Below are positions 10,035-18,373 of a stretch of DNA of 64,000 nt, one piece after another. The notes under the pieces are model-generated. The model was not told the DNA's origin, did no database searches, and saw only the letters and a program-made list of their open reading frames with translations. Source of the stretch: Azospira inquinata (GTDB lineage: Bacteria; Pseudomonadota; Gammaproteobacteria; Burkholderiales; Rhodocyclaceae); assembly GCF_018905915.1 (NCBI RefSeq), contig NZ_CP064782.1, positions 1,302,001-1,366,000 on the forward strand, in the 5' to 3' direction. Position numbers and translations under genes: made by a program. The first letter of the stretch is position 1. Each line of letters begins with the position of its first letter.

Positions 10035-11387
10035 TTACAGGGAGGCCAGGAAGCGCAGCAAATCCTCCCGGCCTCCCCGATCCAGTGCCACAAAGCGCTG
10101 CCGCGCCCGCCGGGCTTCTCCCCCGTGCCAGAGAATGGCCTCCGTCACATTGCGGGCCCGGCCATCGTGGAGCAGGGTGCTGTGCTCGTTGATCTTTTCC
10201 TGTAGCCCCAGGCCCCACAGGGGCGGCGTGCGCCACTCCCGGCCCCCGGCCCGGAAATCCGGCCGGCCGTCCGCCAGACCGAGCCCCATGTCATGGAGCA
10301 GCAGGTCGGTGTAGGGGGCAATGGTCACCTTGGCCAGTTGGGGGAAGGCCCTATGGGCGCCGGTGTGGAGCTCGGGCTGGTGGCACTGGCCACAGCCCAG
10401 GCGGCTAAACAGGGCCTTGCCCCGCATGACCGGCGCCTGATCCTGATCCCGGGGGGCGGGCACGGCCAGGAGGGCCAGATAGGTACGCAGATCTTCCAGC
10501 TGGGCGGCGGTCAGCTCCGGCTCACCCCCGGCGGGGGCCCGACGGCAGGCGGTCTGGCCCGCCATGCAGTTCTGTTCCGGGAAAATGGGGGAGGTAATGC
10601 CCAAATCCCCCCGCATGGCCCCGGCGATCTGCTGGACCAGACTGGGCATATTGGCCTTCCAGCCAAAGCGGCCCACCACGGTTTTGCCCGCCGTGGCGTC
10701 CCACACACGGTTCACCCGGCCCCGCACCCCGTCCGGCTTGGCCGCCCGGGCCCGGGCTTCCAGGTCGGCCACAGGCACCGCCTCCAGAAGCCCCAGGCCG
10801 AATACGGAGGGCCCCACCCGGGGAGAGGTCAGCACCCCGTCCAGGGGCCCGTAGGCCAAATCCACGAAATGCAGGGTCATGCGCCGCAGGGGCACCCGGG
10901 TGCCGTCTCCCAGGGTTACCGGCGCCAGTTCCTGCCAATGAACATCCGCCCGGCCTTCCCCGGGGACGCCGGGAATGCCTTCCTCGTTGAGTTGATCCCC
11001 GTAGGCCGGATGGGGCTTGGGTCCCCCGTGGGGCCCCCGGCCCGGCACGGAAAGGCGCACCAGCATGGACTGCATGCGCTGCTCCGGCCCGTCCGGTGCC
11101 TTGCCCCGGCCCTCCTTGGGGTGACAGGAAAGACAGGCCAGCCGGTTGTAGAGAGGCCCCAGCCCATCCACCGTATCGTCCTTGGCGGGGGCCACTACCC
11201 AGTCCTGGCGAAACAGGCTGCGGCCCCGAAGAAAGGCCTGACGCTGGCTTTCGCTCAGCCCGGGCAGGGGCTTGGTATAGGCTTCCCGACTGTCGTCCGC
11301 CACGGTCCCGCCGCCCCAAGCGGCGAGAGGAGGCAGGCCGGCCCCAGCCAGCAAGGCCAGGGCCCCCAAACGTTTGAAATTTTTCAT
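10035..11387 (-). CDS. Di-haem oxidoreductase-like protein (DUF1111)
   Basis: This 450-residue exported protein belongs to the DUF1111 di-haem family, often labelled thiol oxidoreductase or putative peroxidase. Residues 1-25 are a signal peptide, MKNFKRLGALALLAGAG then LAAWG. Two c-type haem sites are visible, CLSCH at residues 85-89 and CGQCH near residue 350, the latter after MRGKALFSRLG. The ATG overlaps the stop of the binding-protein gene (ATGA). The frame is open 81 codons further upstream, but that part is a shadow. In other bacteria the family is linked to periplasmic metal uptake; here it would act with the upstream receptor and binding protein. Redox substrate unknown. Confidence 0.85.
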   Translation of the reverse strand: MKNFKRLGALALLAGAGLPPLAAWGGGTVADDSREAYTKPLPGLSESQRQAFLRGRSLFRQDWVVAPAKDDTVDGLGPLYNRLACLSCHPKEGRGKAPDGPEQRMQSMLVRLSVPGRGPHGGPKPHPAYGDQLNEEGIPGVPGEGRADVHWQELAPVTLGDGTRVPLRRMTLHFVDLAYGPLDGVLTSPRVGPSVFGLGLLEAVPVADLEARARAAKPDGVRGRVNRVWDATAGKTVVGRFGWKANMPSLVQQIAGAMRGDLGITSPIFPEQNCMAGQTACRRAPAGGEPELTAAQLEDLRTYLALLAVPAPRDQDQAPVMRGKALFSRLGCGQCHQPELHTGAHRAFPQLAKVTIAPYTDLLLHDMGLGLADGRPDFRAGGREWRTPPLWGLGLQEKINEHSTLLHDGRARNVTEAILWHGGEARRARQRFVALDRGGREDLLRFLASL

Positions 11388-12727
11388 ACGCCCAACTCCT
11401 TGAGGGCCTGGTCGGCCTGGGCCCGGCGTTGGGCACAGGCGGCCCGCCAGGCCGCCTCCACGGCGGTCACCGGGGATTCGTCCCCTTCCACCCGGTCCCG
11501 ATAGGCCGCCAGCAAGGCCGGATCGGCGGCCTGGGCCTCGCTCAGGGGCGGCACCCCCAGCAGCCGGGAGACATCCGCCAGGGCCTGGGGCCCGGCTCCC
11601 CGCTCCCGGGCCAGCCGGGTACGCCGCCACAGGTCCGCCTGTTGCCCCTGGGGCTCGATGAGCATTTGCTGGAACAGGGCAGCCACCAGGGAGAGCCGAT
11701 CCCGGGTGCGGGGCCCGTCGTAGTCATAGGCCCCCTGGGCCGCGGCCTGGAAGGGCCGGTGGTAGTCCGCCGGCAGCCCCTCATAGACGGTGGGGCGTAC
11801 CGGCAGTTTGCGGATGTCCCCATGGGTGAGGAGCTTTTGTCCGGTTTGGGACAAAACAAACTGGACAAAGGCGGCGGCCCCGTCGCCATGGGGGGCGGCG
11901 GCGGTCACGGCAATCTGGGCCGGGTTAATGCCCCCGTGGGTCGGATAGACGAAGCGAATGGGGGCTCCGTTGGCGATGGCGGACTGGACAAAAAAGTCGA
12001 TGGACAGGCCTACTGCGGCCCGGCCTTCTGCCACCTCGTCCCCCACAAAGGTGGCGCCCCGATCCACCAGGCGGGACTGGGCGGCAATCTGGCTCCACAG
12101 GGTCCAGCCCTCATCCCAGCCATAGGCCTGGAGCACCAGATCCACCATTACCGGGGCAAACCCCACCCGGGCCGGGATGGGCAGGGCGATACGCCCCGCC
12201 AGCCGGGGATCGGCCAGATCGCGCCAGTCCCGGGGCAGGGGCACCCCCAGTTGCTTGAGTAGGGGCTCGTTACAGGCGAAGCCGTAACCCGCCATTTCCG
12301 TGGCCGTATAGGTGGCCGCCGAATTACGCAGCTCGGTCTTACCGATGTGGTCGGGCAGGCCTTCCAGAGCCACGGGCAGGGGGCGCCAGGCCCCTTCCTG
12401 GTGGAGGCGGGCGAAATTCCGGGGGGAGGCTGACCAGTACACATCCACCCCGCCCTGGCCCGGTTGTTCCAGGTAAGGCAGGGCATCGTGGGGCATGCGC
12501 CAGATGAGCTGGAGCCGGTACTGGGGATAGGCCTGTTCAAAGGCCGCCTCAAAGCGGGACAGCACCTCATCCGGATAGGCGGTGAGCACCACCACCGGGG
12601 TGGGTTTGGTCGCCGCCCAGAGGGGCCGGGCGGCCAGGGCCAGGGCACTCACCCCCAGGGTTTGCAAGGCCCGACGCCGATCGGGGCGAAAAACCCGGGA
12701 GGTAAGGCTAGGAGAAAATTTGGACAT
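11384..12727 (-). CDS. Periplasmic substrate-binding protein, ABC/iron-like
   Basis: This 447-residue protein starts with a Tat-like leader (DRRRALQTLGVSALALAARPLWA), so it is likely exported folded. The mature part looks like an extracellular solute-binding protein of the ferric-iron class: VVVLTAYPDEVLSRFEAAFEQ, VDVYWSASPRNF, YGFACNEPLLKQLG and LADPRLAGRIALP. No permease or ATPase gene is in the operon. ATG 12727 is preferred because GAGGAAG sits just upstream; a GTG at 12739 overlaps the receptor stop. The ligand is unknown. Possible ModE control suggests molybdate or a metal chelate, while the family suggests iron. Confidence 0.8.
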   Translation of the reverse strand: MSKFSPSLTSRVFRPDRRRALQTLGVSALALAARPLWAATKPTPVVVLTAYPDEVLSRFEAAFEQAYPQYRLQLIWRMPHDALPYLEQPGQGGVDVYWSASPRNFARLHQEGAWRPLPVALEGLPDHIGKTELRNSAATYTATEMAGYGFACNEPLLKQLGVPLPRDWRDLADPRLAGRIALPIPARVGFAPVMVDLVLQAYGWDEGWTLWSQIAAQSRLVDRGATFVGDEVAEGRAAVGLSIDFFVQSAIANGAPIRFVYPTHGGINPAQIAVTAAAPHGDGAAAFVQFVLSQTGQKLLTHGDIRKLPVRPTVYEGLPADYHRPFQAAAQGAYDYDGPRTRDRLSLVAALFQQMLIEPQGQQADLWRRTRLARERGAGPQALADVSRLLGVPPLSEAQAADPALLAAYRDRVEGDESPVTAVEAAWRAACAQRRAQADQALKELGV

Positions 12728-12735
12728 GGACTTCC

Positions 12736-14727
12736 TCACAGGGGGGCGTTGAACTGGACGAAGAAGGTGCGGCCTTCCTCGTAAAAGCCTTCGCTATAGG
12801 CGTAGAGGCGGTCGAAGAGATTGCGGATGCCCGCTTCCACCACCGTGCCGTTGCCGAAGCGGTAGCCGGTCTTCAGATTGGCCACGGCAAAGCCGTGGGC
12901 CACCTGGCTGCCGTCCGTGGAGGAATAGCGATAGGAGGAAGCTTCCACGCTGCCCGTGGTGCTCCAGGCGCCATGGTGCAAGGTGCCGAAGGAGAAGAGC
13001 TTGTTGCGGGGGGTGTCGGTGAGCCGTACCGTGGGATCGGATAGATTCACCCGGTCCAGGTAGGTGTAATTGCCCCCCAGATCCCAGGGCCCCAGGCTGC
13101 CGGAGAGGGACAGTTCCACCCCCTTGGCCTCCGCGTGGCCCACGTTCTGCATCTGGGTGCAGGGCGGGGTGGAACAGGCGGTGGGCTCGATGCGCACGGA
13201 CTGGATCAGGTCCCGGATGTCGCTATAGAACAGATTGGCTTCGCCCAACCAACGTCCGGCCAGGAGATCGCTGTAACCCACTTCGTAGTTATTGGCCCGC
13301 TCCATTTTCAGGTCCGCGTTGGGAATGGCGGTACCCATGCGGTAGGAGTAACGGTCCTTGATGGTGGGGAAGCGGCTTTTCCGAGCCATCGTGGCGTGCA
13401 GCTTGCCGGTCTCGGAAGTCTTGTAGAACAGGCCCAGTTGCAGGTCCGTGGCCGAGTTGTCGCTGGGTTTGAAATCCGACACCACCCCGGTTTTGCTGTT
13501 GTAGTCCTGGGCTTCCAGGCTTTCCCGCCGGGAGAAGGCCACGCCTCCCACCAGGGAGAGGCGTTCGCCCAACTTCTGGGTATCTTCAAAGGCCACGTCC
13601 TGGGTGCGGTCCTTGAAATGGCGCACCGGCTCCCCGGCGTTGTGTTCCCGGTGCACGTCCTCCTTCCAGTGGTAGGCCACCTTCAGCACATTGCTGGCGC
13701 TCAGGTCCAGATCGTCTTCCACGCTGGCCCCGTCCGTGTAGTCGTTGTACCAACTCTTGAAGGAAGACTTGAACTTCATGGAGTTGTAATTGCTGTTGTC
13801 GAAGGCGAACAGGGAATTCCGGTAGGTATCGTGATAGACCTTGAACTTCAGGGTCTGGCGCTCAAACCGGGTACTGGAAATGAAGTACAGGCTGTCCTTA
13901 TCCCAGTAGGGCCATTGCCAGTAGCGGGGCGTCTGACCGGCCACCGTGCCCGCATAGGGGGGCGTGCCCTTCACCCCATGCTGGTTGATGTAGTTGATGC
14001 TGTATTCGTCCGTGGCGTTGGGGGTGAAACCCAGCTTGAGATTGACCTTGCCGTCCCGGTTGTAGCTGTTGTTCCGGTCCCCCCCGTCTTCCCCCGGGGC
14101 TCGGGAAAAGCTGTCGGGCAGGCGGAAATATTCCTGATCCAGATAGGAGGCGCTGGCCTGGAAGTACCAGGAGCCCTGGTTACTGCCCACATTGGCGTAG
14201 GCCCGGTAGCCGTTGCCCTCCCCCTTGTCCGTGAGGGTGAAACCGCCCCCCACTTCCCCCTCGAAGGCTTTAGTGGGCCGCCGGCTCACCAGATTAATGG
14301 CGCCCCCCAGGGTATTGGGCCCGTAGGCCAGGGAACTGAAGCCCTTAGAAACCTCGATGCGGGACAGGTCAAAGGTGTTGAAACGACCCAGATCCACATA
14401 GCCGTCATAGGGCACATACACCGGAATGCCATCCACGAAGACCGGCACCTGGCGCAGGTCAAAGCCCCGCACATAGGCCATCTGCTCGTTGCGGGCCCCC
14501 ACCTTGCTGATATTCACCCCGGGCAACAAATCCAGGGCCGTGCCCACGGTTTCCCGGTCATGCAGGCGCATTTCCTCCAGGTCCACCACGGCGGAGCCGG
14601 GAGCTACCTCCTGGAGGGGGGAACCGTTAACCTGCACCTCCCCCAGGGTAAATACCGGCTCATCCGCCCCCTGGGCCCCGTTCAGCAGCAGGCTCCCCAA
14701 GAGGCCTACCCATATTTTCCGTTCCAT
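12736..14727 (-). CDS. TonB-dependent outer-membrane receptor
   Basis: This 663-residue receptor has a signal peptide (MERKIWVGLLGSLLLNGAQGA), a TonB-box-like FTLGEVQV and a plug domain with AYVRGFDLRQVPVFVDGIPV and EVSKGFSSLAYGPNTLGGAINLVSRRP. A beta-barrel with repeated aromatic strands ends in FFVQFNAPL. The ATG at 14727 restores the signal peptide; the longer frame from 14817 lacks one. It is the first gene of a three-gene operon (receptor, binding protein, di-haem protein) with overlapping stops and starts. Two ModE-like boxes lie upstream at 14771 and 14941. Substrate unknown. Confidence 0.9.
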   Translation of the reverse strand: MERKIWVGLLGSLLLNGAQGADEPVFTLGEVQVNGSPLQEVAPGSAVVDLEEMRLHDRETVGTALDLLPGVNISKVGARNEQMAYVRGFDLRQVPVFVDGIPVYVPYDGYVDLGRFNTFDLSRIEVSKGFSSLAYGPNTLGGAINLVSRRPTKAFEGEVGGGFTLTDKGEGNGYRAYANVGSNQGSWYFQASASYLDQEYFRLPDSFSRAPGEDGGDRNNSYNRDGKVNLKLGFTPNATDEYSINYINQHGVKGTPPYAGTVAGQTPRYWQWPYWDKDSLYFISSTRFERQTLKFKVYHDTYRNSLFAFDNSNYNSMKFKSSFKSWYNDYTDGASVEDDLDLSASNVLKVAYHWKEDVHREHNAGEPVRHFKDRTQDVAFEDTQKLGERLSLVGGVAFSRRESLEAQDYNSKTGVVSDFKPSDNSATDLQLGLFYKTSETGKLHATMARKSRFPTIKDRYSYRMGTAIPNADLKMERANNYEVGYSDLLAGRWLGEANLFYSDIRDLIQSVRIEPTACSTPPCTQMQNVGHAEAKGVELSLSGSLGPWDLGGNYTYLDRVNLSDPTVRLTDTPRNKLFSFGTLHHGAWSTTGSVEASSYRYSSTDGSQVAHGFAVANLKTGYRFGNGTVVEAGIRNLFDRLYAYSEGFYEEGRTFFVQFNAPL

Positions 14728-14770
14728 GCTGTCCCTTTTTTCCCCGGCGGTCGGAAAGCCAACCGTCCGC

Positions 14771-14794
14771 CAATATGTTGTTGGATATATAACG
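14771..14794 (-). promoter_or_regulatory. ModE-like operator A, before TonB operon
   Basis: Read on the minus strand the site is CGTTATAT-N8-ACATATTG. It shares its layout with the site before modE (CGTTGTAT-N8-ACATATTC) and with the E. coli modA operator as I recall it (CGTTATAT-N8-ACATAACG). It lies 44 bp upstream of the receptor start codon, well placed to repress. Confidence 0.6.
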
Positions 14795-14940
14795 ATTGTC
14801 GGAATGCGGGATTCCAAGGGCCCTTTAGCGAAGGCCGTGCCAGGGCCTAGCCATCCGTTATATTTTCAAGGAAACAACCAGATTTGGCGGGGCTTCGGCC
14901 ATCCCACCCCCATTGACAGCCCCGGGTCAGCAATGCAACA

Positions 14941-14964
14941 CGATGTATCTTTTCGTACATAGCG
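14941..14964 (+). promoter_or_regulatory. ModE-like operator B
   Basis: The plus strand reads CGATGTAT-N8-ACATAGCG, again 8-N8-8. The right half differs from the E. coli half-site ACATAACG at one base. It lies 214 bp from the receptor start and 231 bp from the ModE-like gene, so either or both could respond. Confidence 0.5.
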
Positions 14965-15148
14965 CACCAGGATAGGGAGGCCCTTCCCCAAACCCGGGTC
15001 CGGGCGCTGATCTGCCCCACCCTGTCGGCTCTACGACAAGGGATTCCACCCAGGGCCGCCCGGCCCGCTCCCAGCTCGCCCCCCGGCTTCCCGGCGGGGC
15101 AGACCCGGCGCCCCTCTCCGCCCCTCTCCCGGTCCGTGGCACGCTACT

Positions 15149-15161
15149 CGCTTATATAGCG
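15149..15161. promoter_or_regulatory. Short palindrome before ModE-like gene
   Basis: CGCT-TATAT-AGCG is a perfect 13-base palindrome 33 bp before the ATG at 15195. Each strand contains a half-site like CGCTATAT or ATATAGCG. It could be a compact operator or part of a -10 region; it lacks the N8 spacing of the other boxes. Confidence 0.35.
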
Positions 15162-15194
15162 ACATTCGAAGAACAAATTGAAAGGTAGCCCACC

Positions 15195-15986
15195 ATGTCC
15201 CACTCTCCCTCCACCCTCCTGCCCTCCCCCGCCCTGGCTGCCGGTTGGCCCAATCCGGCGGCCTGCGATGGGGAACACGAACGTCTGGCCTGGCTGGAGC
15301 GGGCCGTGCGGGCCAACGGCATGCTGCCGGTGCCGGCGGCGGAGAGCGGCTCCGCCCGGCGAGCGGTCCAGGAAATGAATAATCTGGCGGGGGAAAGTAT
15401 TGCGGAATGGGTGGAAGGGGACGTGGGCTGCGGCCTGCGCCTGACCTATCGGGGACGCCGCCTGGCAGTGGCCCTGGTGGCCCTGCGCCAGGAGCAGGAC
15501 CGGATGCTGGAACGGTTCGGCGAGCACTTCGCCGACGACCTGCGCCTGCTGGACCGGGTGACGGTGCGCACCAGCGCCCGCAACCAGTTTTTCTGCCGGG
15601 TGGAACACATTGCGGAACAGGGCATTCAGGACCGGGTCACCCTGCGCCTGCCCGGAGGCCAGGCCCTGCGGGCCAGCGTTACCCGCAACAGCGCCCAATC
15701 CCTGGGCCTGACCCCGGGCCAGGAAGCGGTGGCCCTGATCAAAGCCTCCTCCATGCTCCTGGTGGGCTGCGGCGACGGAGAGGATTACAGCGACTACAAC
15801 CGGCTTTGCGGCCGTATTTCCCGCCTCCAGCGGGACGCGGACATGACCGAGGTGTGCGTGGAACTGGGCGCCGGAGTCACTGCCGTGGCGGTCATGGCCA
15901 ACGCCCTGGCCGCCAATCTGAGCCTGGGGGGTAATAGCACCCTGGCCTTCCGCCCCTCCGCCGTGATCCTCGGCGTGGTGGCCTGA
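15195..15986 (+). CDS. ModE paralogue with degenerate DNA-binding region, two Mop domains
   Basis: This 263-residue protein aligns by eye with the nearby ModE. Residues about 58-112 (AVQEMNNLAGESIAEWVEG...LRLTYRGRRLAVALVALRQEQDRMLERF) match the ModE wing and linker helix. The preceding helix-turn-helix is shortened and altered: ModE has RLLEAIDRHGSISQAAKAVPLSYKA, whereas this protein has WLERAVRANGMLPVPAAESGSAR. Two molybdate-binding Mop domains follow (TVRTSARNQFFCRVEHI... and LCGRISRLQRDADMTEV...). It probably binds molybdate, but DNA binding is doubtful. It may be a storage protein or a co-regulator that pairs with ModE. Confidence 0.8.
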   Translation: MSHSPSTLLPSPALAAGWPNPAACDGEHERLAWLERAVRANGMLPVPAAESGSARRAVQEMNNLAGESIAEWVEGDVGCGLRLTYRGRRLAVALVALRQEQDRMLERFGEHFADDLRLLDRVTVRTSARNQFFCRVEHIAEQGIQDRVTLRLPGGQALRASVTRNSAQSLGLTPGQEAVALIKASSMLLVGCGDGEDYSDYNRLCGRISRLQRDADMTEVCVELGAGVTAVAVMANALAANLSLGGNSTLAFRPSAVILGVVA

Positions 15987-16220
15987 GCCGGGCCCCACCG
16001 GACAGGCGTTCCGACGGGGAAAGCGCCTGCCCGGGGACATCCCTCCGCCCTCTGGGGCGGGCCTGTTCATTGCTTAGTCTCTAGGTAGCGGCTTTTCTTG
16101 TCGGGCTTACCACACCCTAGGTGGGGGGCGACCAGAAGGCCGGGGGCCCGCCCCAGGCGCCCTGAAATCAGGGGCGGCAAGGCGCGGGCCCCGCTTGATG
16201 TCTGCCAACGAGGCCCCACG

Positions 16221-16766
16221 GTGTCGGAAACTCCACACAATTCGTCCCCCAACCCACCGGACACCGGGAGTCCCCGGCCCGGTCCGGTGCCCAAGGCAAA
16301 GCGGCTACTGGTGCCGATTCCGCCCCTCCAGCTGCCCCCGCCCCTGCCCGGGGCGCTCCGGGAAATGGGGGAAGAAAAGCTGCGCTGGCGCTGCCTGACC
16401 CTGGCGGAAGAACTCCAGGCCGGGCCTCTGGCCCCCTGGCTTCCGGAAGATGCAGACGAGTTTTCCGATCTGGCCGCCGAACTGGCGGAATTGGTGGTGA
16501 GCGGTCTGGCCCCGGGCAGAAAAGCCCGGGCGGTGCTGGCCTACGCCCGCATCACCGGCCGCCACGGCCCCTTGAGTCTGAGTCCCGCCGCCCGGGCCGC
16601 CTGGTTACAGGCCTGGGCCCGACAGCTGCAACGGGCCCGCCTGCCTCACGCCACCCAGCGTCAGCTCTGGCAGTGGATGGCCCGGCTCATCGCTCCCTGG
16701 GTCCGGCACGAGGGGGATGCCCTGGTGCTGCCCTGGCCCGGCGCTCGGCCCCGGGGGCGGCCTTAG
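16221..16766 (+). CDS. Hypothetical protein downstream of ModE paralogue
   Basis: Function not recognised. The start is uncertain: GTG 16221 has a GAGG about 7 bases upstream and begins VSETPHNS, while ATG 16098 adds 41 Arg/Pro-rich residues that look noncoding. With the GTG start the product has 181 residues, a proline-rich N-terminus (PPLQLPPPLPG) and an alpha-helical C-terminal half with several Trp (WLQAWARQLQ, QLWQWMARLIAPWV). That half faintly recalls the last helices of truncated globins, but no haem-binding histidine context is clear. It sits in the molybdenum district between two mod clusters. Confidence 0.5.
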   Translation: MSETPHNSSPNPPDTGSPRPGPVPKAKRLLVPIPPLQLPPPLPGALREMGEEKLRWRCLTLAEELQAGPLAPWLPEDADEFSDLAAELAELVVSGLAPGRKARAVLAYARITGRHGPLSLSPAARAAWLQAWARQLQRARLPHATQRQLWQWMARLIAPWVRHEGDALVLPWPGARPRGRP

Positions 16767-17135
16767 GCCTTGAGCGGCGTCACCGCCTCTGACTTCTTCC
16801 CACGGTCCTGCCAATCCACGTAGGTAGGAACCCTCACCGGGATTCACCCCCCAAGGAGCAGGTCTCGCGGAAAGGTGGGATCGGGAGGGGGAAGAGAGGA
16901 CGAAGCTTCGCCATGGGCCGGGAGAGGCCCCTTTGGGGGAAAGGCTAGTCCTCATCCCCCAGCAAGGCGGGAGAAAGCGGTTCCTCTGCACGAAGGGGAC
17001 CTCACCGCCGGATCAGGCCTGATCCGGGCTCCCTGCACATTGATGTTTCACCGCGGGGGCTTCCCCCCAGCGCCCCCCGGACACCCCAGGGCTCCCGCCC
17101 TAGGCATCCCGGACCCCAGGGCCTCGGAGCCCCGG
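16767..17135. other. Intergenic region between unknown gene and modD
   Basis: No gene is evident in these 369 bases between convergent genes. A perfect 20-base palindrome, CCGGATCAGGCCTGATCCGG, lies at 17008-17027, about 108 bp past the modD stop. It could be a transcript-end hairpin for modD, but no T-tract follows on either strand. Confidence 0.5.
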
Positions 17136-17957
17136 TCAGCACACGGAAAAATCCACCTGCACGTCCCGGGGCGGCGCCATATAGGGGGCGGAGGACACCA
17201 GCACCTGGGCTCCGGCGGCCACATAGGCGGCCCCGTTGCCCGCGTGGATGCCTCCAGCGGCGGCCAGCCGGGGCGTCAGCCCCTCCGCCGCCAGAGCCTG
17301 ACGGCAGGCGGCGATCTGCTCGGGGAAAAACTTTTCCAGCTGCAAAACATCGGCCCCGGCCCGGGCCCAGAGCAGGGCCTCGTCCTGGTTCTTCACCTCC
17401 ACCACCACTTTTTTCTCCGGCTGGCGCTGTTGCAGCCGGGCGATGCATTCCCGGGGCTCTTCCGAGAGAAAGAGCCGGTGTTCGGGAAAGACCAGCAGGG
17501 TTTCGGAGAGGCCCAGGCGGTGCATGACCGCGCCCCCGGCAGCCACGGCCTTGGCCGCCAGAGCCTTGGTGCCCGGGGGATTTTTCCGGGTGCAGGCCAC
17601 AGGCACGGGGGCGGCCACCCGCACCAGTTCCGCCGCCCCGGTAGCCAGGCCGCTGGCCCATTCCACCAGGATCTGGGCGGTTTTCCAGGCCAGATGCAGG
17701 GAACCGGCCGGGCCCTCGGCCCGCAGCAGCACCTGGCCCCCGGGAGCATCCAGGCCAGTGCCATGGACTAACTCCGCCTCCGCGCCGGCCAGCAGAAAGA
17801 GGCGTACCGCCTCTTCCACGCCGCACACCCGCATGGCCTGCCGGGCGGAAAACACCAGACGGCCCCGGCACCCGGCAATGCCCAGGGCCTGGGTGGTCAA
17901 ATCCCCATAAGGGGCATCCTCCGCCAGGAGGGCGGTTAATTCCCCGTCCGTCAGCAC
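17136..17957 (-). CDS. modD: ModD, NadC-like protein of molybdate operon
   Basis: This 273-residue protein resembles quinolinate phosphoribosyltransferase and matches the ModD subgroup found in mod operons. LLAEDAPYGDLTTQALGI at the start, CTRKNPPGTKALAAKAVAAGGAVMHRLGLSE in the middle and LQLEKFFPEQI...AAAGGIHAGNGAAYVAAGAQVLVSSAPY at the end are family features. GTG 17957 is chosen because the family begins at this point; an ATG at 18023 would overlap the upstream gene by 34 bases. The exact reaction of ModD is not established; its place here argues for a link to molybdenum rather than NAD synthesis. Confidence 0.85.
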   Translation of the reverse strand: MLTDGELTALLAEDAPYGDLTTQALGIAGCRGRLVFSARQAMRVCGVEEAVRLFLLAGAEAELVHGTGLDAPGGQVLLRAEGPAGSLHLAWKTAQILVEWASGLATGAAELVRVAAPVPVACTRKNPPGTKALAAKAVAAGGAVMHRLGLSETLLVFPEHRLFLSEEPRECIARLQQRQPEKKVVVEVKNQDEALLWARAGADVLQLEKFFPEQIAACRQALAAEGLTPRLAAAGGIHAGNGAAYVAAGAQVLVSSAPYMAPPRDVQVDFSVC

Positions 17958-17989
17958 ACAGCGGTTATCCCCGAAGCGAGGGGGGCAAT

Positions 17990-18373
17990 TCAGTGGGGGG
18001 AAAACAGATCTTTCAGCTTGCATAGTAGTTTGGTCGGATTAAAGCGGGGATCGGGCAACACCTCCCCGGCCACCACCTTGGCCAGGGCCCGACCGGGATC
18101 GGTTTCCCCGGTGAGCAACACCTGGGCGCCCCGCTTGGCCATGTGGCGTAAAAAGCCGTCCCCGGCGCTGGCGGCAATGACCACCCCCATCCCGTCCAGG
18201 GGATGGGGCTGGGCGTCGTCCGCGTAGTGGATGACCTGTTCTTTTTCTAGACTGAGCCGGGTCGGCCCGGGCAGGGGCTGGCCCGGCTGGCAGTCGTAAA
18301 TCAGCCATTGCCGGGCTTGACCCGCATGTCCGGCAACGGTGGCGAAATCCTTGGTGGCGATGGCGATTTTCAT
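17990..18373 (-). CDS. NifX/NifB C-terminal-like dinitrogenase cofactor-binding protein
   Basis: This 127-residue protein has the dinitrogenase iron-molybdenum cofactor-binding fold: MKIAIATKDFATVAGHAGQARQWLIYD, then MGVVIAASAGDGFLRHMAKRGAQVLLTGETDPGRAL. Related domains (NifX, NafY, NifB C-terminus) carry NifB-co or FeMo-co. The ATG at 18373 is the conserved start; the longer frame to 18448 adds a non-family leader. It lies between modC and modD in the molybdate operon, a position that ties molybdate uptake to cofactor assembly. It ends in a basic KLLCKLKDLF tail. Confidence 0.8.
   Translation of the reverse strand: MKIAIATKDFATVAGHAGQARQWLIYDCQPGQPLPGPTRLSLEKEQVIHYADDAQPHPLDGMGVVIAASAGDGFLRHMAKRGAQVLLTGETDPGRALAKVVAGEVLPDPRFNPTKLLCKLKDLFSPH

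Larger units (their letters stand above)
14728..15194. other. Divergent regulatory region, TonB operon versus ModE-like gene
   Basis: These 467 bases lie between two divergent genes and hold no convincing coding sequence. They carry two ModE-like boxes and a short palindrome, each entered separately. Confidence 0.6.
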
